Below, piece after piece: positions 1 through 9,006 of a DNA stretch of 64,000 nucleotides. Position 1 is the stretch's first letter. Every line of letters starts with the position of its first letter. Under the pieces are notes generated by a model, which worked only from the letters and a program-made list of their open reading frames with translations, ran no database searches and was not told the DNA's origin. The translations under genes and the position numbers were made by a program. This DNA comes from Arthrobacter agilis (GTDB lineage Bacteria > Actinomycetota > Actinomycetes > Actinomycetales > Micrococcaceae): the NCBI RefSeq assembly GCF_002157505.1, contig NZ_NFSC01000026.1:184225-248224 (forward strand), read 5' to 3'.

Positions 1-14
1 CCTGCCCGTGCTCC

Positions 15-1328
15 TCAGGCATCGACTTCTCCGGCATCGACTTCTCCGGCATCGACTTCTCCGACATCGTGGCGTCCGCCGGAGGCCTCCGGGACATCGC
101 CGCCGCGCGCATCGGTCTGGCGGACATCTGCTCCTCCGGCACCTTCGATACCGCCCGGGACGACGCGGATCTGGCGGCCGAGGAGGGCTCCGGGGATGTC
201 GTCCCCGACAGCGGCGGTGACCAGGACCTGCTCCGCGGGGGCGACGATCGCGGCGAGGCGCGTACGCCGTTGCGCGTCGAGTTCGGCGAAGACGTCGTCG
301 AGGATCAGCACGGGATCCCCGGCCGGGGTGGAGTCCTCCTCGAGCAACAGGTAGTAGGAAGCGAGCCGGAGGGCCAGGGCCATGGACCAGGTCTCCCCGT
401 GGGAGGCATACCCCTTCGCCGGCGCGGAACCGAGCAGGAGGGCGAGCTCGTCGCGGTGCGGCCCCACGAGGGAGATGCCGCGCTCGAGTTCCTTCTTCCG
501 GTGGCGCAGGAGGCTCGCGATGAACAGCTCCGTCAGTTCCGGAAGGGCGAGATCCTGCAGTCCCTCCCCGGAAGCACCTGGCATGGTGTACCCGCCGTCG
601 TCGTCGGTTCGAAGGTCCGGCGACGACGAGACGCTGGAGACGTAGGCGATATCCGCCGCCTTCGAGCCGTCCGTCAGTTCCTTGTATGCGCGCTGCACGT
701 GGGGACGCAGCTGGTCGGTCAGGAGGAGGCGGGCCGAGAGCAGCCGTGCGCCGGCCTGGGCCAGGTGCTGGTCCCACACATCGAGGGTCGAATCGTGTGC
801 CGTCGAGAACCTTCCGGCTGCCCGTGCGGACTTCAGCAGTGCATTCCGCTGCTTGAGGACACGCTCGTAGTCGGCGCGCAGCGCCGACTGGTGCGGCAGG
901 AGCGACACCATCACGTCGTCCAGATACCGACGCCGTCCCGACGGGTCGCCCTTGACCAGGGCAAGGTCCTCGGGTGCGAAGAGGACGGTCTTCAGGATGC
1001 CGGCGGCGTCCCTCGCCCGTACGGGATTCGACCTGTTGATCCGGGCACGGTTCGCTGCGTCGGCATTGATCTCGACCTCGACGCTCGTACGCTGCGTTCC
1101 CCGGACGAACCTGCCCCGGATAATGGCGCGCTCCTCGCCGAACGCGATCAGCGGCTTGTCGGTGCTGACGCGGTGGGAGGACAAGGTCGCGAGGTACCCG
1201 ATGGCCTCGACGATGTTCGTCTTCCCCACCCCGTTGGGCCCGACGAAGACCGTGATACCGGGCTCTATCGCGGTATCGAGTTGCCCGTAGCTCCGGAACC
1301 CGGTGAGCGAGAGGTGCTCAACGTACAC
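15..1328 (-). CDS. recF: DNA replication and repair protein RecF
   Basis: RecF is an SMC-like ATPase that binds gapped DNA and helps load RecA during recombinational repair. The 437-aa protein begins with the typical RecF N-terminus and has a Walker A motif GPNGVGKT at residues 30-37. A Walker B/D-loop segment LILDDVFAELD lies near residue 345. It follows gnd and dnaN in the usual origin cluster, all transcribed leftwards. The core ends near residue 390. The remaining tail of about 45 residues is low in complexity and finishes with three exact GEVDA repeats encoded by a 15-bp tandem repeat at 19-63. That tail makes the protein longer than a usual RecF of about 370-400 aa. Family assignment is firm; a role for the tail is unknown. 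Confidence 0.96.
   Translation of the reverse strand: MYVEHLSLTGFRSYGQLDTAIEPGITVFVGPNGVGKTNIVEAIGYLATLSSHRVSTDKPLIAFGEERAIIRGRFVRGTQRTSVEVEINADAANRARINRSNPVRARDAAGILKTVLFAPEDLALVKGDPSGRRRYLDDVMVSLLPHQSALRADYERVLKQRNALLKSARAAGRFSTAHDSTLDVWDQHLAQAGARLLSARLLLTDQLRPHVQRAYKELTDGSKAADIAYVSSVSSSPDLRTDDDGGYTMPGASGEGLQDLALPELTELFIASLLRHRKKELERGISLVGPHRDELALLLGSAPAKGYASHGETWSMALALRLASYYLLLEEDSTPAGDPVLILDDVFAELDAQRRTRLAAIVAPAEQVLVTAAVGDDIPGALLGRQIRVVPGGIEGAGGADVRQTDARGGDVPEASGGRHDVGEVDAGEVDAGEVDA
19..63. repeat. 15-bp tandem repeat x3 in the 3' end of recF
   Basis: Three exact head-to-tail copies of GGCATCGACTTCTCC lie at 19-63, followed by a partial copy. The unit length is a multiple of three, so changes in copy number keep the recF frame open and add or remove GEVDA pentapeptides at the C-terminus. 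Confidence 0.9.
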
Positions 1329-1338
1329 CGGTCACCAC

Positions 1339-2229
1339 TTACTTCTCCTGGGCGGGTTTCACTGCGTGACCGCCGAACTGGTTGCGAAGGGCCGCCACCA
1401 TCTTCATCGACGGAGAATCGTCCTGCCGCGAGGAGAAACGGGCGAACAGAGCCGCCGTGATTGCCGGGGCCGGCACGGAATTGGCGATCGCTTCCTCGAC
1501 GGTCCACCGGCCCTCGCCGGAATCCTCGACGTAGCCCGCGATCTTCGACAGTCCGGGGTCCTCCTGCAGCGCCTTCACGACGAGGTCGAGCAGCCAGGAA
1601 CGGACGACGGTTCCCTTCTGCCAGGCGGCGAAAGTTCCGTGGACGTCCTTGACGATGTCCTTGGCCTCGAGGAGTTCGTAGCCCTCGGCGTAGGACTGCA
1701 TCAGTCCGTACTCGATGCCGTTGTGCACCATCTTGGCGTAGTGGCCCGCCCCCACGTCACCGACGTGCACGAAGCTCTCGGCGCGGTCGCCCTCCGGGCG
1801 CAGTGCGTCGAAGACCGGCATCGCGAGGTCGACGTCCTCGGACCTGCCACCGGCCATCAGCCCGTAGCCGTTCTCGAGTCCCCAGACTCCGCCGGAGACG
1901 CCGCAGTCGAGGAATCGAATGCCCTTCTGCGCCAGCAGGGTGGCATGGATCTGGTCGTCGGTGAACTTGGAGTTGCCTCCGTCGATCACCAGGTCGCCTT
2001 CAGCGAGGACTTCCGAGAGGTCCTTCACGACGGCGTCGGTGACCTGACCCGCGGGCACCATCACCCAGACGATGCGTGGAGCCGGAAGCGCGGCGACCAG
2101 TTCGTCGAGGCTCGACACATCGGTGCGCTCGGGGTTGCGATCGAAACCGGTGACCTCGATGCCGTTCTGGCGGAGTCGCTCCCTCATGTTGAATCCCATT
2201 TTTCCGAGTCCAATGAGGCCGATATGCAT
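1339..2229 (-). CDS. gnd: 6-phosphogluconate dehydrogenase, decarboxylating (short type)
   Basis: This enzyme oxidises and decarboxylates 6-phosphogluconate to ribulose 5-phosphate in the pentose phosphate pathway. The 296-aa protein has an N-terminal Rossmann dinucleotide site (GLIGLGKMG, residues 4-12), the DGGNS segment near residue 93 and the catalytic GVSGGVWG motif near residue 119. At about 300 aa it belongs to the short gnd class rather than the 470-aa class. Placement between dnaN and recF is the common actinobacterial arrangement. The gap to recF is only 10 bp, so the two genes are probably co-transcribed. Whether NAD or NADP is preferred cannot be settled by eye. Confidence 0.95.
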   Translation of the reverse strand: MHIGLIGLGKMGFNMRERLRQNGIEVTGFDRNPERTDVSSLDELVAALPAPRIVWVMVPAGQVTDAVVKDLSEVLAEGDLVIDGGNSKFTDDQIHATLLAQKGIRFLDCGVSGGVWGLENGYGLMAGGRSEDVDLAMPVFDALRPEGDRAESFVHVGDVGAGHYAKMVHNGIEYGLMQSYAEGYELLEAKDIVKDVHGTFAAWQKGTVVRSWLLDLVVKALQEDPGLSKIAGYVEDSGEGRWTVEEAIANSVPAPAITAALFARFSSRQDDSPSMKMVAALRNQFGGHAVKPAQEK

Positions 2230-2294
2230 GAGCTTCTCTTTCTGACGATGGATCCGGCCGGCGGTCCGGCCAGCCGGGTGTACCTGCCGCGGGG

Positions 2295-3419
2295 CTACTG
2301 GTTGGGAAGCCGCACGGGCATCAACAGGTACTTATAGTCTTGCCTGTCCTCGCCCGACGCGTCATCCTGCGCCGACATCACCGCGGGCTTGGGGGGTGAG
2401 GTAAAGGAGAACCGGACGTACGGGCTGCTGAAGGCTCCGAGTCCCTCGCTCAGATAGTGCGGGTTGAAGGCGACCGTGATGTCGTCGCCGTCCAGTGTCG
2501 CCTCGATGACTTCGGATGCCTGGGCGTCCTCGCCCGTACCCGCGTCCAGGGTCACCTGTCCCTCGGTGAAGGCGAGGCGCACCGGAGTGTTGCGTTCGGC
2601 GACCAGCGACACACGACGGACGGCCTCGACGAGCGTGCTCGTCTGGACCGTGGCATGGATCGGGGTGTTCTCGGGGAAGAGCGACCGGATCTTGGGGTAG
2701 TCGCCGTCCACGAGCAGGGACGTCGTGCGGCGTCCACCGGATTCGAAGCCGATCAGCTCGGAGTCGTCCGAGAACGCGATGTTCAGGTCTCCTGCGCCGC
2801 CAAGTGTCTTCGCGACCTCGTTGAGCGTCTTGGCCTTGACCAGTGCGCTGGTCGAGATTCCTGGCGTCGAAGGTTTCCAGGAGACCTCGCGCAGGGCCAG
2901 CCGGTAACGGTCGGTGGCGAGCAGGGTGATCAGATCATCCTCGATCTCCATGCGGACACCGGTCAGGATCGGCAGGGTGTCGTCACGGCTCGCGGCGATG
3001 ATGACCTGCGAGACGGCCTGGGAGAAGGCATCACCGTCGACGATGCCACTGACCGCGGGGAGTTTGGGCAGCTCGGGGTACTCGCCCTCAGGCATGGTCG
3101 CGAGGTTGAAGCGGCTGTTGCGGCACGTCAGGGTCACTTTCGATCCATCGGTGGCTACCTCGACCGGAGCGGAGGGAAGACTGCGGCAGATGTCGGCGAG
3201 CAGCCGGCCGGAGACGAGGATCGTGCCCTCCTCCAGGACGTCCGCCGCGATCTCGAGGCGCGCGGAGATCTCGTAGTCGAAGCTAGCAAGGCTCAATGAA
3301 CCGCCCTCGGCCCGGATGAGCAGTCCGGCAAGGACCGGTACGGGCGGACGGGGTGACAGGGAACGGGCGGTCCAGGACACAGCCTCCGCAAGTACATCCC
3401 GCTCGACTCTGAATTTCAC
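2295..3419 (-). CDS. dnaN: DNA polymerase III beta subunit (sliding clamp)
   Basis: DnaN forms the dimeric ring that tethers DNA polymerase III to its template. The 374-aa length and the three-domain clamp pattern are standard, with MKFRVERDVLAEAVSW at the N-terminus and a C-terminal MPVRLPNQ close to the usual MPMR ending. It lies directly downstream of oriC and dnaA and upstream of gnd and recF, all on the minus strand, so it is likely part of the origin-proximal replication operon. Nothing unusual was seen. Confidence 0.98.
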   Translation of the reverse strand: MKFRVERDVLAEAVSWTARSLSPRPPVPVLAGLLIRAEGGSLSLASFDYEISARLEIAADVLEEGTILVSGRLLADICRSLPSAPVEVATDGSKVTLTCRNSRFNLATMPEGEYPELPKLPAVSGIVDGDAFSQAVSQVIIAASRDDTLPILTGVRMEIEDDLITLLATDRYRLALREVSWKPSTPGISTSALVKAKTLNEVAKTLGGAGDLNIAFSDDSELIGFESGGRRTTSLLVDGDYPKIRSLFPENTPIHATVQTSTLVEAVRRVSLVAERNTPVRLAFTEGQVTLDAGTGEDAQASEVIEATLDGDDITVAFNPHYLSEGLGAFSSPYVRFSFTSPPKPAVMSAQDDASGEDRQDYKYLLMPVRLPNQ

Positions 3420-3884
3420 GGAGCAGTGCCGCCTTCCAAAAAAACAGCCACCGACGAAGCCGGCGGATGGTGGGTCGCATGTCGTACACGGAGGTGTCCG
3501 GGCACGGGGAACTACAACCCTACTGGGGAACAGCTTAGCCGGATAGCGGAGCTGCGAAGCAGGTCCGGGGAGGCGGGGGAACGGGGCGGACGGAACGTGG
3601 AATGTTATTTGACGAACTTTTGAAGTTTAAGGTTCGTAGTGTTAATAACTGCTGTGGATTCTGTGGATAAGTCCGCTGGGCGGGGCGCTGGTGCGGATCT
3701 GCCCTGTGGACAAGGTGTGCGTTCGGACGACGGCCCGCTGCAGGCGGTTGTGGGGAAAATCCTTGTCATTTCGCGGATCCACAGGCTGCAGGGGGTTTTT
3801 CCTCAGGTTGAGCGCCCATGTTCCCCCGGTTATCCACAGCTGTGTCCACACCTGTTAATTACATCGGTGAAATACAGGCCGCTG
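3420..3884. other. oriC: Chromosomal replication origin (oriC), dnaA-dnaN intergenic region
   Basis: This 465-bp gap holds a cluster of DnaA boxes (TTATCCACA or TTGTCCACA on either strand). Exact copies lie at 3662-3670, 3705-3713 and 3830-3838. Copies with one mismatch lie at 3653-3661, 3749-3757 and 3842-3850, and a weaker one at 3775-3783. An AT-rich stretch at about 3600-3652, on the dnaN side of the boxes, is a candidate unwinding element. Location between dnaA and dnaN with clustered boxes is the standard actinobacterial oriC layout. The functional limits are inferred. Confidence 0.92.
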
Positions 3885-5297
3885 TCAGGCTTCGCGCTGC
3901 TTGTGCTTGATGCGGTTGGTCAGTTCGGTGACCTGGTTGAAGATCGCGCGCCTCTCGGCCATGAGCTCGCGGATCTTCCGGTCTGCGTGGATGACGGTGG
4001 TGTGATCGCGGCCGCCGAGTTCCTGCCCGATCTTCGGGAGGGACATATCGGTGAGCTCCCGGCACAGGTACATGGCGATCTGCCGGGCGGTAACGAGCGT
4101 CCTCGTGCGCGACTTGCTGCACAGCTCTTCCATGCTGATCTGGAAGTAGTCCGCGGTCTGCGCCATGATCACGGTCGACGTGATCTCCTGCGCACCGTCG
4201 TCGGAAATCAAGTCCTTCAGCACGATCTCCGCCAGGTTCACGTCGACGGTCTGGCGATTGAGGCTGGCGAAGGCGGTGACCCTGATCAGTGCGCCTTCCA
4301 GTTCCCGGATGTTGGTGGCGATCTTCGAAGCGATGTACTCGAGGACGTCGTCCGGTGCGCTCAGGCTGTCGCTGATCGCCTTCTTGCGGAGGATCGCGAT
4401 GCGGGTCTCCAGTTCTGGCGGCTGGATGTCCGTCAGGAGGCCCCACTCGAACCGGGACCGCATGCGCTCCTCGAATCCGATCAGCTGCTTGGGTGGCATG
4501 TCGGAGGTGATGACCACCTGCTTGTTGTGGTTGTGCAGCGCATTGAAGGTGTGGAAGAACTCCTCCATGGTCCGGTCCTTGCCGGAGAGGAACTGGATGT
4601 CGTCGATCAGCAGGATGTCGACGTTGCGGTAGGTCTGCTTGAAGCTCGAGCCCTCGTCGTCACGGATCGAGTTGATGAAGTCGTTGGTGAACTCCTCGGA
4701 GTTCACGTAGCGGACGCGGATCCCGGTGTAGAGATGCCGGGCGTAGTGACCGATGGCGTGCAGCAGGTGGGTCTTGCCGAGTCCGGAGTCACCGTAGATG
4801 AAGAGGGGGTTGTAGGCCTTCGCCGGCGCTTCGGCCACCGCGACCGCAGCCGCGTGGGCGAAGCGGTTCGAGGACCCGATGACGAAGGTGTCGAAGATGT
4901 ACTTGGGATTGAGCCGGCCGAACTCGTGGGAATTGCTGGGCGGGGTCGGGGAGGGCTTGGCCTCCCCCTTGGGCTCCGGCGAGACCTGCTCGGGTTCCTG
5001 CTCGGGAACTTCCTCCGCCACAGGGGTCAGGTCGGGGTCGATCACGAAGGCGCACTGGATGTCCTCGCGGAACACGTCGCGCAGGGCCTCGTCCAGGGCG
5101 GCCTTGAGCTGGGTCTGCAGGACTTCGCGCGTCAGTTCGTTCGGGACGGCGATGAGCATGGTCGTTCCGATGAGGCCCTGGGCCTGTGCCAGCACCATGA
5201 ATCCGCGCTGGCGTGGGGTGACGCGATCGTCCTGCTCGAGGGTTCGGATGACTTTACGCCAGGAACTCCCGACGTCGTTTACCTCATCTGTTCCCAC
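3885..5297 (-). CDS. dnaA: Chromosomal replication initiator protein DnaA
   Basis: DnaA is the AAA+ initiator that binds DnaA boxes and melts oriC. The start chosen is GTG at 5297: AGAGGGG lies about 6 bases upstream and the protein then begins just before the conserved VGSSWRKV helix of domain I. Longer in-frame starts add 70 residues without family character. The 470-aa protein has domain I at 1-85, an acidic and proline-rich linker at 90-122, Walker A GDSGLGKT at 169-176, Walker B LLIDDIQF near 229-236 and the box-binding signature DHTTVIHA at 431-438. It is flanked by DnaA boxes on both sides, consistent with autoregulation. Confidence 0.97.
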   Translation of the reverse strand: MGTDEVNDVGSSWRKVIRTLEQDDRVTPRQRGFMVLAQAQGLIGTTMLIAVPNELTREVLQTQLKAALDEALRDVFREDIQCAFVIDPDLTPVAEEVPEQEPEQVSPEPKGEAKPSPTPPSNSHEFGRLNPKYIFDTFVIGSSNRFAHAAAVAVAEAPAKAYNPLFIYGDSGLGKTHLLHAIGHYARHLYTGIRVRYVNSEEFTNDFINSIRDDEGSSFKQTYRNVDILLIDDIQFLSGKDRTMEEFFHTFNALHNHNKQVVITSDMPPKQLIGFEERMRSRFEWGLLTDIQPPELETRIAILRKKAISDSLSAPDDVLEYIASKIATNIRELEGALIRVTAFASLNRQTVDVNLAEIVLKDLISDDGAQEITSTVIMAQTADYFQISMEELCSKSRTRTLVTARQIAMYLCRELTDMSLPKIGQELGGRDHTTVIHADRKIRELMAERRAIFNQVTELTNRIKHKQREA

Positions 5298-5758
5298 AAG
5301 AACCCCTCTTAGCTGTGCTGCCCGCGCTCGAAAAGGTCCGTTCTCCACAGAGTTGTACACAAGCCGTGGATAAACGGACCAGAGCCAAGAGTAGAGGATG
5401 AGAACTACAGAAGATAGCGGGCTGGCGCGGCAGGACGGGGGCTGGAAGGGGTCCCGCCCGGTCCCTCCGGCGATGCGTGTAGTGTGATTCGAGCGCCAGT
5501 TGTCCACAGGCCCGTGGAAAAGTAGCCCACAGGCCGGCGACGGCGAGTTTGACGCCCCTCCGCCGCGTCCCCTAACGTTATGTAGTCCAACATGTCTGCA
5601 TTTCGCATGCCATCACAGATGTTTCCGGGTACTAAGAGGCCTCGGGATGTGACAGCTCCAACGCGAATGTCGGATGTACACCTTCATCGCGTCAGTCTGT
5701 TCTTCCCCCTTGTTGCAATGGGCCGGACGCATCTCAAGATCGTTCTGGAGTAACTACA
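5298..5758. promoter_or_regulatory. dnaA-rpmH divergent intergenic region with DnaA boxes
   Basis: This 461-bp gap separates leftward dnaA from rightward rpmH. It contains an exact DnaA box TTGTCCACA at 5500-5508 and one-mismatch boxes at 5341-5349, 5353-5361 and 5365-5373. The three near the dnaA start suit repression of dnaA by its own product. A sigma-70-like promoter facing rpmH has -35 TTGACG at 5549-5554 and -10 TAACGT at 5573-5578 with an 18-bp spacer. No gene was found in the gap. Confidence 0.75.
5549..5578 (+). promoter_or_regulatory. Candidate promoter of rpmH operon
   Basis: TTGACG and TAACGT are separated by 18 bp and lie about 180 bp upstream of the rpmH start, facing it. The pattern is visible in the sequence; activity is inferred. 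Confidence 0.5.
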
Positions 5759-5896
5759 GTGAGCAAGCGGACTTTTCAGCCGAATAACCGCCGTCGTGCC
5801 AAGAAGCACGGTTTCCGTCTTCGCATGCGCACCCGCGCTGGTCGTGCCATCCTGTCGGCGCGCCGCGGCAAGGGCCGTACCGAACTCTCGGCATAA
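5759..5896 (+). CDS. rpmH: 50S ribosomal protein L34
   Basis: This 45-aa protein reads [19 protein letters not shown], then a very basic [17 protein letters not shown] segment, and ends TELSA. That is a near-textbook L34, a small component of the large ribosomal subunit. Translation starts at GTG 5759 with GGAG about 7 bases upstream. It is short enough to be missed by length-filtered gene finding. It heads the rpmH-rnpA-yidD-yidC-jag-rsmG run on the plus strand. Confidence 0.97.
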   Translation: MSKRTFQPNNRRRAKKHGFRLRMRTRAGRAILSARRGKGRTELSA

Positions 5897-5978
5897 GCGG
5901 TTCCTCCTCCGCCATGCGTCCTTCGGGTGATCGCGCCGGCACGGGGTTCCTTCCCTCAGCAATGAACAGGAACCCGCA

Positions 5979-6359
5979 GTGCTTCCGATGATCCACAGGG
6001 TGCGAACGGCAGCGGATTTTGCACGTACCGTACGTTCCGGTGCCCGGTCAGGGCGCCGGAACGTCGTGCTATACGGGTCCATGACCTCCGACTCCGCGCC
6101 CTCCCGGGTCGGCTTCATCGTCGGCAAGAACGTGGGGAACGCTGTCACCCGCAACCTCGTTAAACGGAGGCTCCGCCATGCTTCGGCGGAGTGGGTCGCT
6201 GCGCACCCCCACGGGTACGACGTCGTCGTCCGCGCGCTCCCACCGGCCGCGGACAGCGACTGGCCGGCCCTGCAGAAGGACTTCACGAGCTGCCTGGCTG
6301 CGGTCGCCCGCAGGTTGGAGCGCTCCGACGCACCGGGAAGGGAAGGCAGAGTATCGTGA
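5979..6359 (+). CDS. rnpA: Ribonuclease P protein component
   Basis: RnpA is the basic protein subunit of RNase P, which trims the 5' leader of precursor tRNAs. The 126-aa protein starts at GTG 5979 with the usual MLP..HRVR opening. It carries the RNA-binding signature region [15 protein letters not shown] at about residues 53-67. It overlaps the next gene by 4 bases (GTGA at 6356-6359), which suggests translational coupling to yidD. The context rpmH-rnpA-yidD-yidC is nearly universal. Confidence 0.96.
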   Translation: MLPMIHRVRTAADFARTVRSGARSGRRNVVLYGSMTSDSAPSRVGFIVGKNVGNAVTRNLVKRRLRHASAEWVAAHPHGYDVVVRALPPAADSDWPALQKDFTSCLAAVARRLERSDAPGREGRVS

Positions 6360-6715
6360 GCAGCGTCGCTGTCCGTGTGCCGGCCTTCCTCATCGGATTG
6401 CCTCGTCTGGCCGTGATCGGGTTCCTGATCGCGTACCGCAAGCTCGTCTCTCCGCTGTACGGGCAGGTGTGCAGGTTCTACCCGAGCTGTTCGGCCTATG
6501 CGCTCGAGGCGGTGACGGTCCATGGGGTCGTTCGCGGTTCGTGGCTGGCGTCCAGGCGGCTGGTCCGGTGCCATCCCTGGAACGACGGCGGCGTGGACCA
6601 CGTCCCGGAGGGCCGGAGTTTTCCCGAGGGGAGACTGCCGTCGATAGTTGTGTTGAACCACCCGGTGATTCCGGACGATGACGAAAGCCGCCCTGCGGCT
6701 CGAGGAGCTAATTGA
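6356..6715 (+). CDS. yidD: Membrane protein insertion efficiency factor YidD
   Basis: YidD is a small membrane-associated protein that assists YidC-dependent membrane insertion. The GTG start at 6356 gives 119 aa and overlaps the rnpA stop. The family core [20 protein letters not shown] followed by SCSAYALEA is present, as is RLVRCHPW later on. A hydrophobic N-terminal stretch of about 20 residues precedes the core. The C-terminal 35 residues are poorly conserved, which is normal for the family. A longer reading from 6191 overlaps rnpA and has no YidD character, so it was not used. Confidence 0.94.
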   Translation: MSSVAVRVPAFLIGLPRLAVIGFLIAYRKLVSPLYGQVCRFYPSCSAYALEAVTVHGVVRGSWLASRRLVRCHPWNDGGVDHVPEGRSFPEGRLPSIVVLNHPVIPDDDESRPAARGAN

Positions 6716-6717
6716 TT

Positions 6718-7680
6718 ATGGGTGTTTTTGAGACGATCCTGGCGCCGTTCAGGTGGCTCGTGTCGTGGATCATGTTCATGTTCCACGAAGGCTTCACGTT
6801 CCTCGGAATGGACCCCGCTTCCGGCTGGACCTGGGTCCTGTCGATTGTCGGCCTCGTCGTCGTCATCCGTGCCGCCCTGATCCCCGTCTTCGTCAAGCAG
6901 ATCAAGGCGCAGCGCGGCATGCAGGCACTGCAGCCGGATCTCCGGAAACTCCAGCAGAAGTACAAGGGCAAGACGGACCAGCTCTCGCGCCAGGCCATGA
7001 CGCAGGAGCAGATGGCCCTGTACAAGAAGCATGGGACGAACCCCTTCGCCGCATGCCTGCCGATCCTCATCCAGATGCCCTTCTTCTTCGCACTGTTCAC
7101 GGTGCTCAACGGCATCTCGCGAGCCAGCGCGGAGGGCGCGACGATCGGTGCCCTGTCTCCGGAATCGGTGCGCCAGTTCGACAACGCGACGATCCTCGGT
7201 GCTCCCCTGTCATCGACCTTCCTCGGCAGTTTCGGCGCCGGTGGGAACATCAGCGTCATCATCCTGTCCCTGCTCATGATCATCGCCATGACGGCTTCGC
7301 AGTTCATCACGCAGAAGCAGATCATGGCGAAGAACATGTCCGAAGAGGCGATGCAGAGCCCCTTCATGCGTCAGCAGAAGATGATGCTGTACATCCTTCC
7401 CCTGGTGTTCGGCGTCGGTGGCATCAACTTCCCGATCGGTGTCCTCGTGTACTGGACCACCACCAACCTGTGGACGATGGTTCAGCAGTTCTACGTGATC
7501 CGTAAGATGCCCACGCCCGGGTCCCCGGCAGCCAAGGCACTCGCGGAAAGGCGCGCCAAGAAGGGACTGCCCATGGTTCCGCTCCTCGGTGAGCGGAAGA
7601 CCGAGCCGGCGATCGAAGCGGTTCCAGAGCCCCGGGGCCAGCGTGTCCAGCCCCAGCGCAAGAAGAGGAAGAAGCGATGA
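6718..7680 (+). CDS. yidC: Membrane protein insertase YidC
   Basis: YidC inserts and folds inner-membrane proteins with or without the Sec translocon. ATG 6718 is preferred over TTG 6712 because GAGGAG at 6702-6707 then has a 10-base spacing. The 320-aa protein is the short Gram-positive form. It has an N-terminal hydrophobic segment, then a long basic cytoplasmic loop with the QIKAQRGMQALQPDLRKLQQ-type region. Three to four further membrane segments follow, and the tail is very basic and ends KKRKKR, suited to ribosome contact. The stop overlaps the start of the next gene by four bases. Confidence 0.96.
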   Translation: MGVFETILAPFRWLVSWIMFMFHEGFTFLGMDPASGWTWVLSIVGLVVVIRAALIPVFVKQIKAQRGMQALQPDLRKLQQKYKGKTDQLSRQAMTQEQMALYKKHGTNPFAACLPILIQMPFFFALFTVLNGISRASAEGATIGALSPESVRQFDNATILGAPLSSTFLGSFGAGGNISVIILSLLMIIAMTASQFITQKQIMAKNMSEEAMQSPFMRQQKMMLYILPLVFGVGGINFPIGVLVYWTTTNLWTMVQQFYVIRKMPTPGSPAAKALAERRAKKGLPMVPLLGERKTEPAIEAVPEPRGQRVQPQRKKRKKR

Positions 7681-8240
7681 CGGTAGACAACGAAGAGCAG
7701 ACGCCCGAACTCAGCACCCCCGAGTCCAACGACGACGTTGAGACGAGTGCGGGGAGCAGCAAGGCGGCCAGGCTGGATGAAGAGGGCGACGTCGCGGCCG
7801 ATTACCTCGAGGAACTCCTCGACATCGCGGATATCGATGGAGACATCGATATCGAGGTCCGTAGCGGGCGCACATACATCTCGATCGTTTCCGAGGACAC
7901 GTCCGATTCCGGACTGAGCTCGCTCGTGGGCCGTGACGGTGAGGTGCTCGAGGCGCTGCAGGAGCTCACCCGCCTGAGCGTGCTGACCGCGACGGACACG
8001 CGTTCGCGGCTGGTGCTGGATGTTGATGGCTACCGCGACCGTCGCGGGCGCGAGCTGGCGAAGATCGCCCAGGACGCCGTGGACACCGTGAAGGAAAGGG
8101 GCGAGGACGTGGCTTTGCCCCCGATGTCCGCCTATGAGCGGAAGATCGTCCACGACGTGGTCGCGGACCTGGGCTTCGTGAGCGAGTCCGAGGGCGAGGG
8201 TCCGTCGCGCCACATCGTTGTTTCCCCCAGTGATGACTGA
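7677..8240 (+). CDS. jag: Jag family RNA-binding protein (KH and R3H domains)
   Basis: The 187-aa protein has an acidic N-terminal region (residues 1-55), a KH-like domain around 60-120 and a C-terminal R3H domain. The R3H motif appears in MSAYERKIVHDVVAD near residue 155. Jag/KhpB proteins bind RNA and have been linked to cell elongation and division in Gram-positive bacteria. It sits between yidC and rsmG with ATGA overlaps on both sides, the conserved location. The exact RNA targets here are unknown. Confidence 0.93.
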   Translation: MTVDNEEQTPELSTPESNDDVETSAGSSKAARLDEEGDVAADYLEELLDIADIDGDIDIEVRSGRTYISIVSEDTSDSGLSSLVGRDGEVLEALQELTRLSVLTATDTRSRLVLDVDGYRDRRGRELAKIAQDAVDTVKERGEDVALPPMSAYERKIVHDVVADLGFVSESEGEGPSRHIVVSPSDD

Positions 8241-8904
8241 GGTTCCGGCCTCGACTGCCAGTGCTGCTCCGGAGCCGACGCTGGAGGAGCTGGCTGCCGC
8301 GACCGCCGTGTTCGGCGACCGGCTCGGCCTTGCCCGCGGCTTCGTCGGGCACCTGGCGACCAGCGGCATCGAACGGGGTCTGCTCGGACCCCGGGAGATC
8401 CCCCGACTGTGGGGCCGGCATGTGCTGAACTGCGCCGTCGTGTCCGAACTGATGCGGCAGGACGCGACCGTCGTCGACGTCGGCAGCGGCGCCGGGCTTC
8501 CGGGCCTGGCGATCGCCATCGCCCGTCCGGACCTGCACGTGCATCTTGTCGAGCCCTTGGAACGCCGGGTTACTTGGTTGAATGAAGTGGTCGACGACCT
8601 CTCGCTGCCGAATGTGTCCGTGCACCGGGCTCGCGCGGAGCAGGTGGTGGGTGAGGTCCGAGGCGACTACGTGACGGCCCGGGCCGTCTCGGCCCTCACC
8701 ACCCTCGCCGGCTGGACCATCCCCCTGGCGAAGCCGGGAGGGGAAGTGCTCGCCATCAAGGGGCGCAGCGCCGCCGAGGAGATCGAGAAGGCACGCAAGC
8801 TCATCCGGAAGCTGGGCGGCGGAACGGCGGAGATCGTCACCGCCGGTGCTGCTGTCCTCGAAGAACCAACCACAGTGGTCCGTATTCCGGTCGGTGCTGC
8901 CTGA
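8233..8904 (+). CDS. rsmG: 16S rRNA (guanine527-N7)-methyltransferase
   Basis: RsmG (GidB) uses S-adenosylmethionine to methylate G527 of 16S rRNA. ATG 8233 is chosen because it overlaps the jag stop by 8 bases, as is usual in this cluster. The 223-aa protein shows the SAM-binding motif VVDVGSGAGLPGLAIAIA near residue 80 and HLVEPLERRVTWLNEVV after it. In other bacteria, loss of this enzyme gives low-level streptomycin resistance. It is followed by a 102-bp gap before parA. Confidence 0.95.
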   Translation: MTEVPASTASAAPEPTLEELAAATAVFGDRLGLARGFVGHLATSGIERGLLGPREIPRLWGRHVLNCAVVSELMRQDATVVDVGSGAGLPGLAIAIARPDLHVHLVEPLERRVTWLNEVVDDLSLPNVSVHRARAEQVVGEVRGDYVTARAVSALTTLAGWTIPLAKPGGEVLAIKGRSAAEEIEKARKLIRKLGGGTAEIVTAGAAVLEEPTTVVRIPVGAA

Positions 8905-9006
8905 GCCCTCCGCCCAACGGGCCGCAGCACCGTCGTCCCAATCCTCCCGCCACTTCCGGCTACCCTTGTAGATAACGACGTCTGGCATGTGAGAGTGAGT
9001 TACTGA

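Noticed and set aside
69..1460. A 463-codon open frame on the plus strand opposite recF
   Set aside because: It is the antisense of recF; high GC opens such frames. Its protein is rich in Gly, Arg and Pro with no domain.
3639..5312. A 557-codon open frame on the plus strand opposite dnaA and oriC
   Set aside because: It overlaps the DnaA boxes and runs antisense to a well-supported dnaA.
5298..5507. A 70-residue extension of DnaA
   Set aside because: No family character, and it runs through the DnaA boxes near 5341-5373; GTG 5297 with a ribosome binding site fits better.
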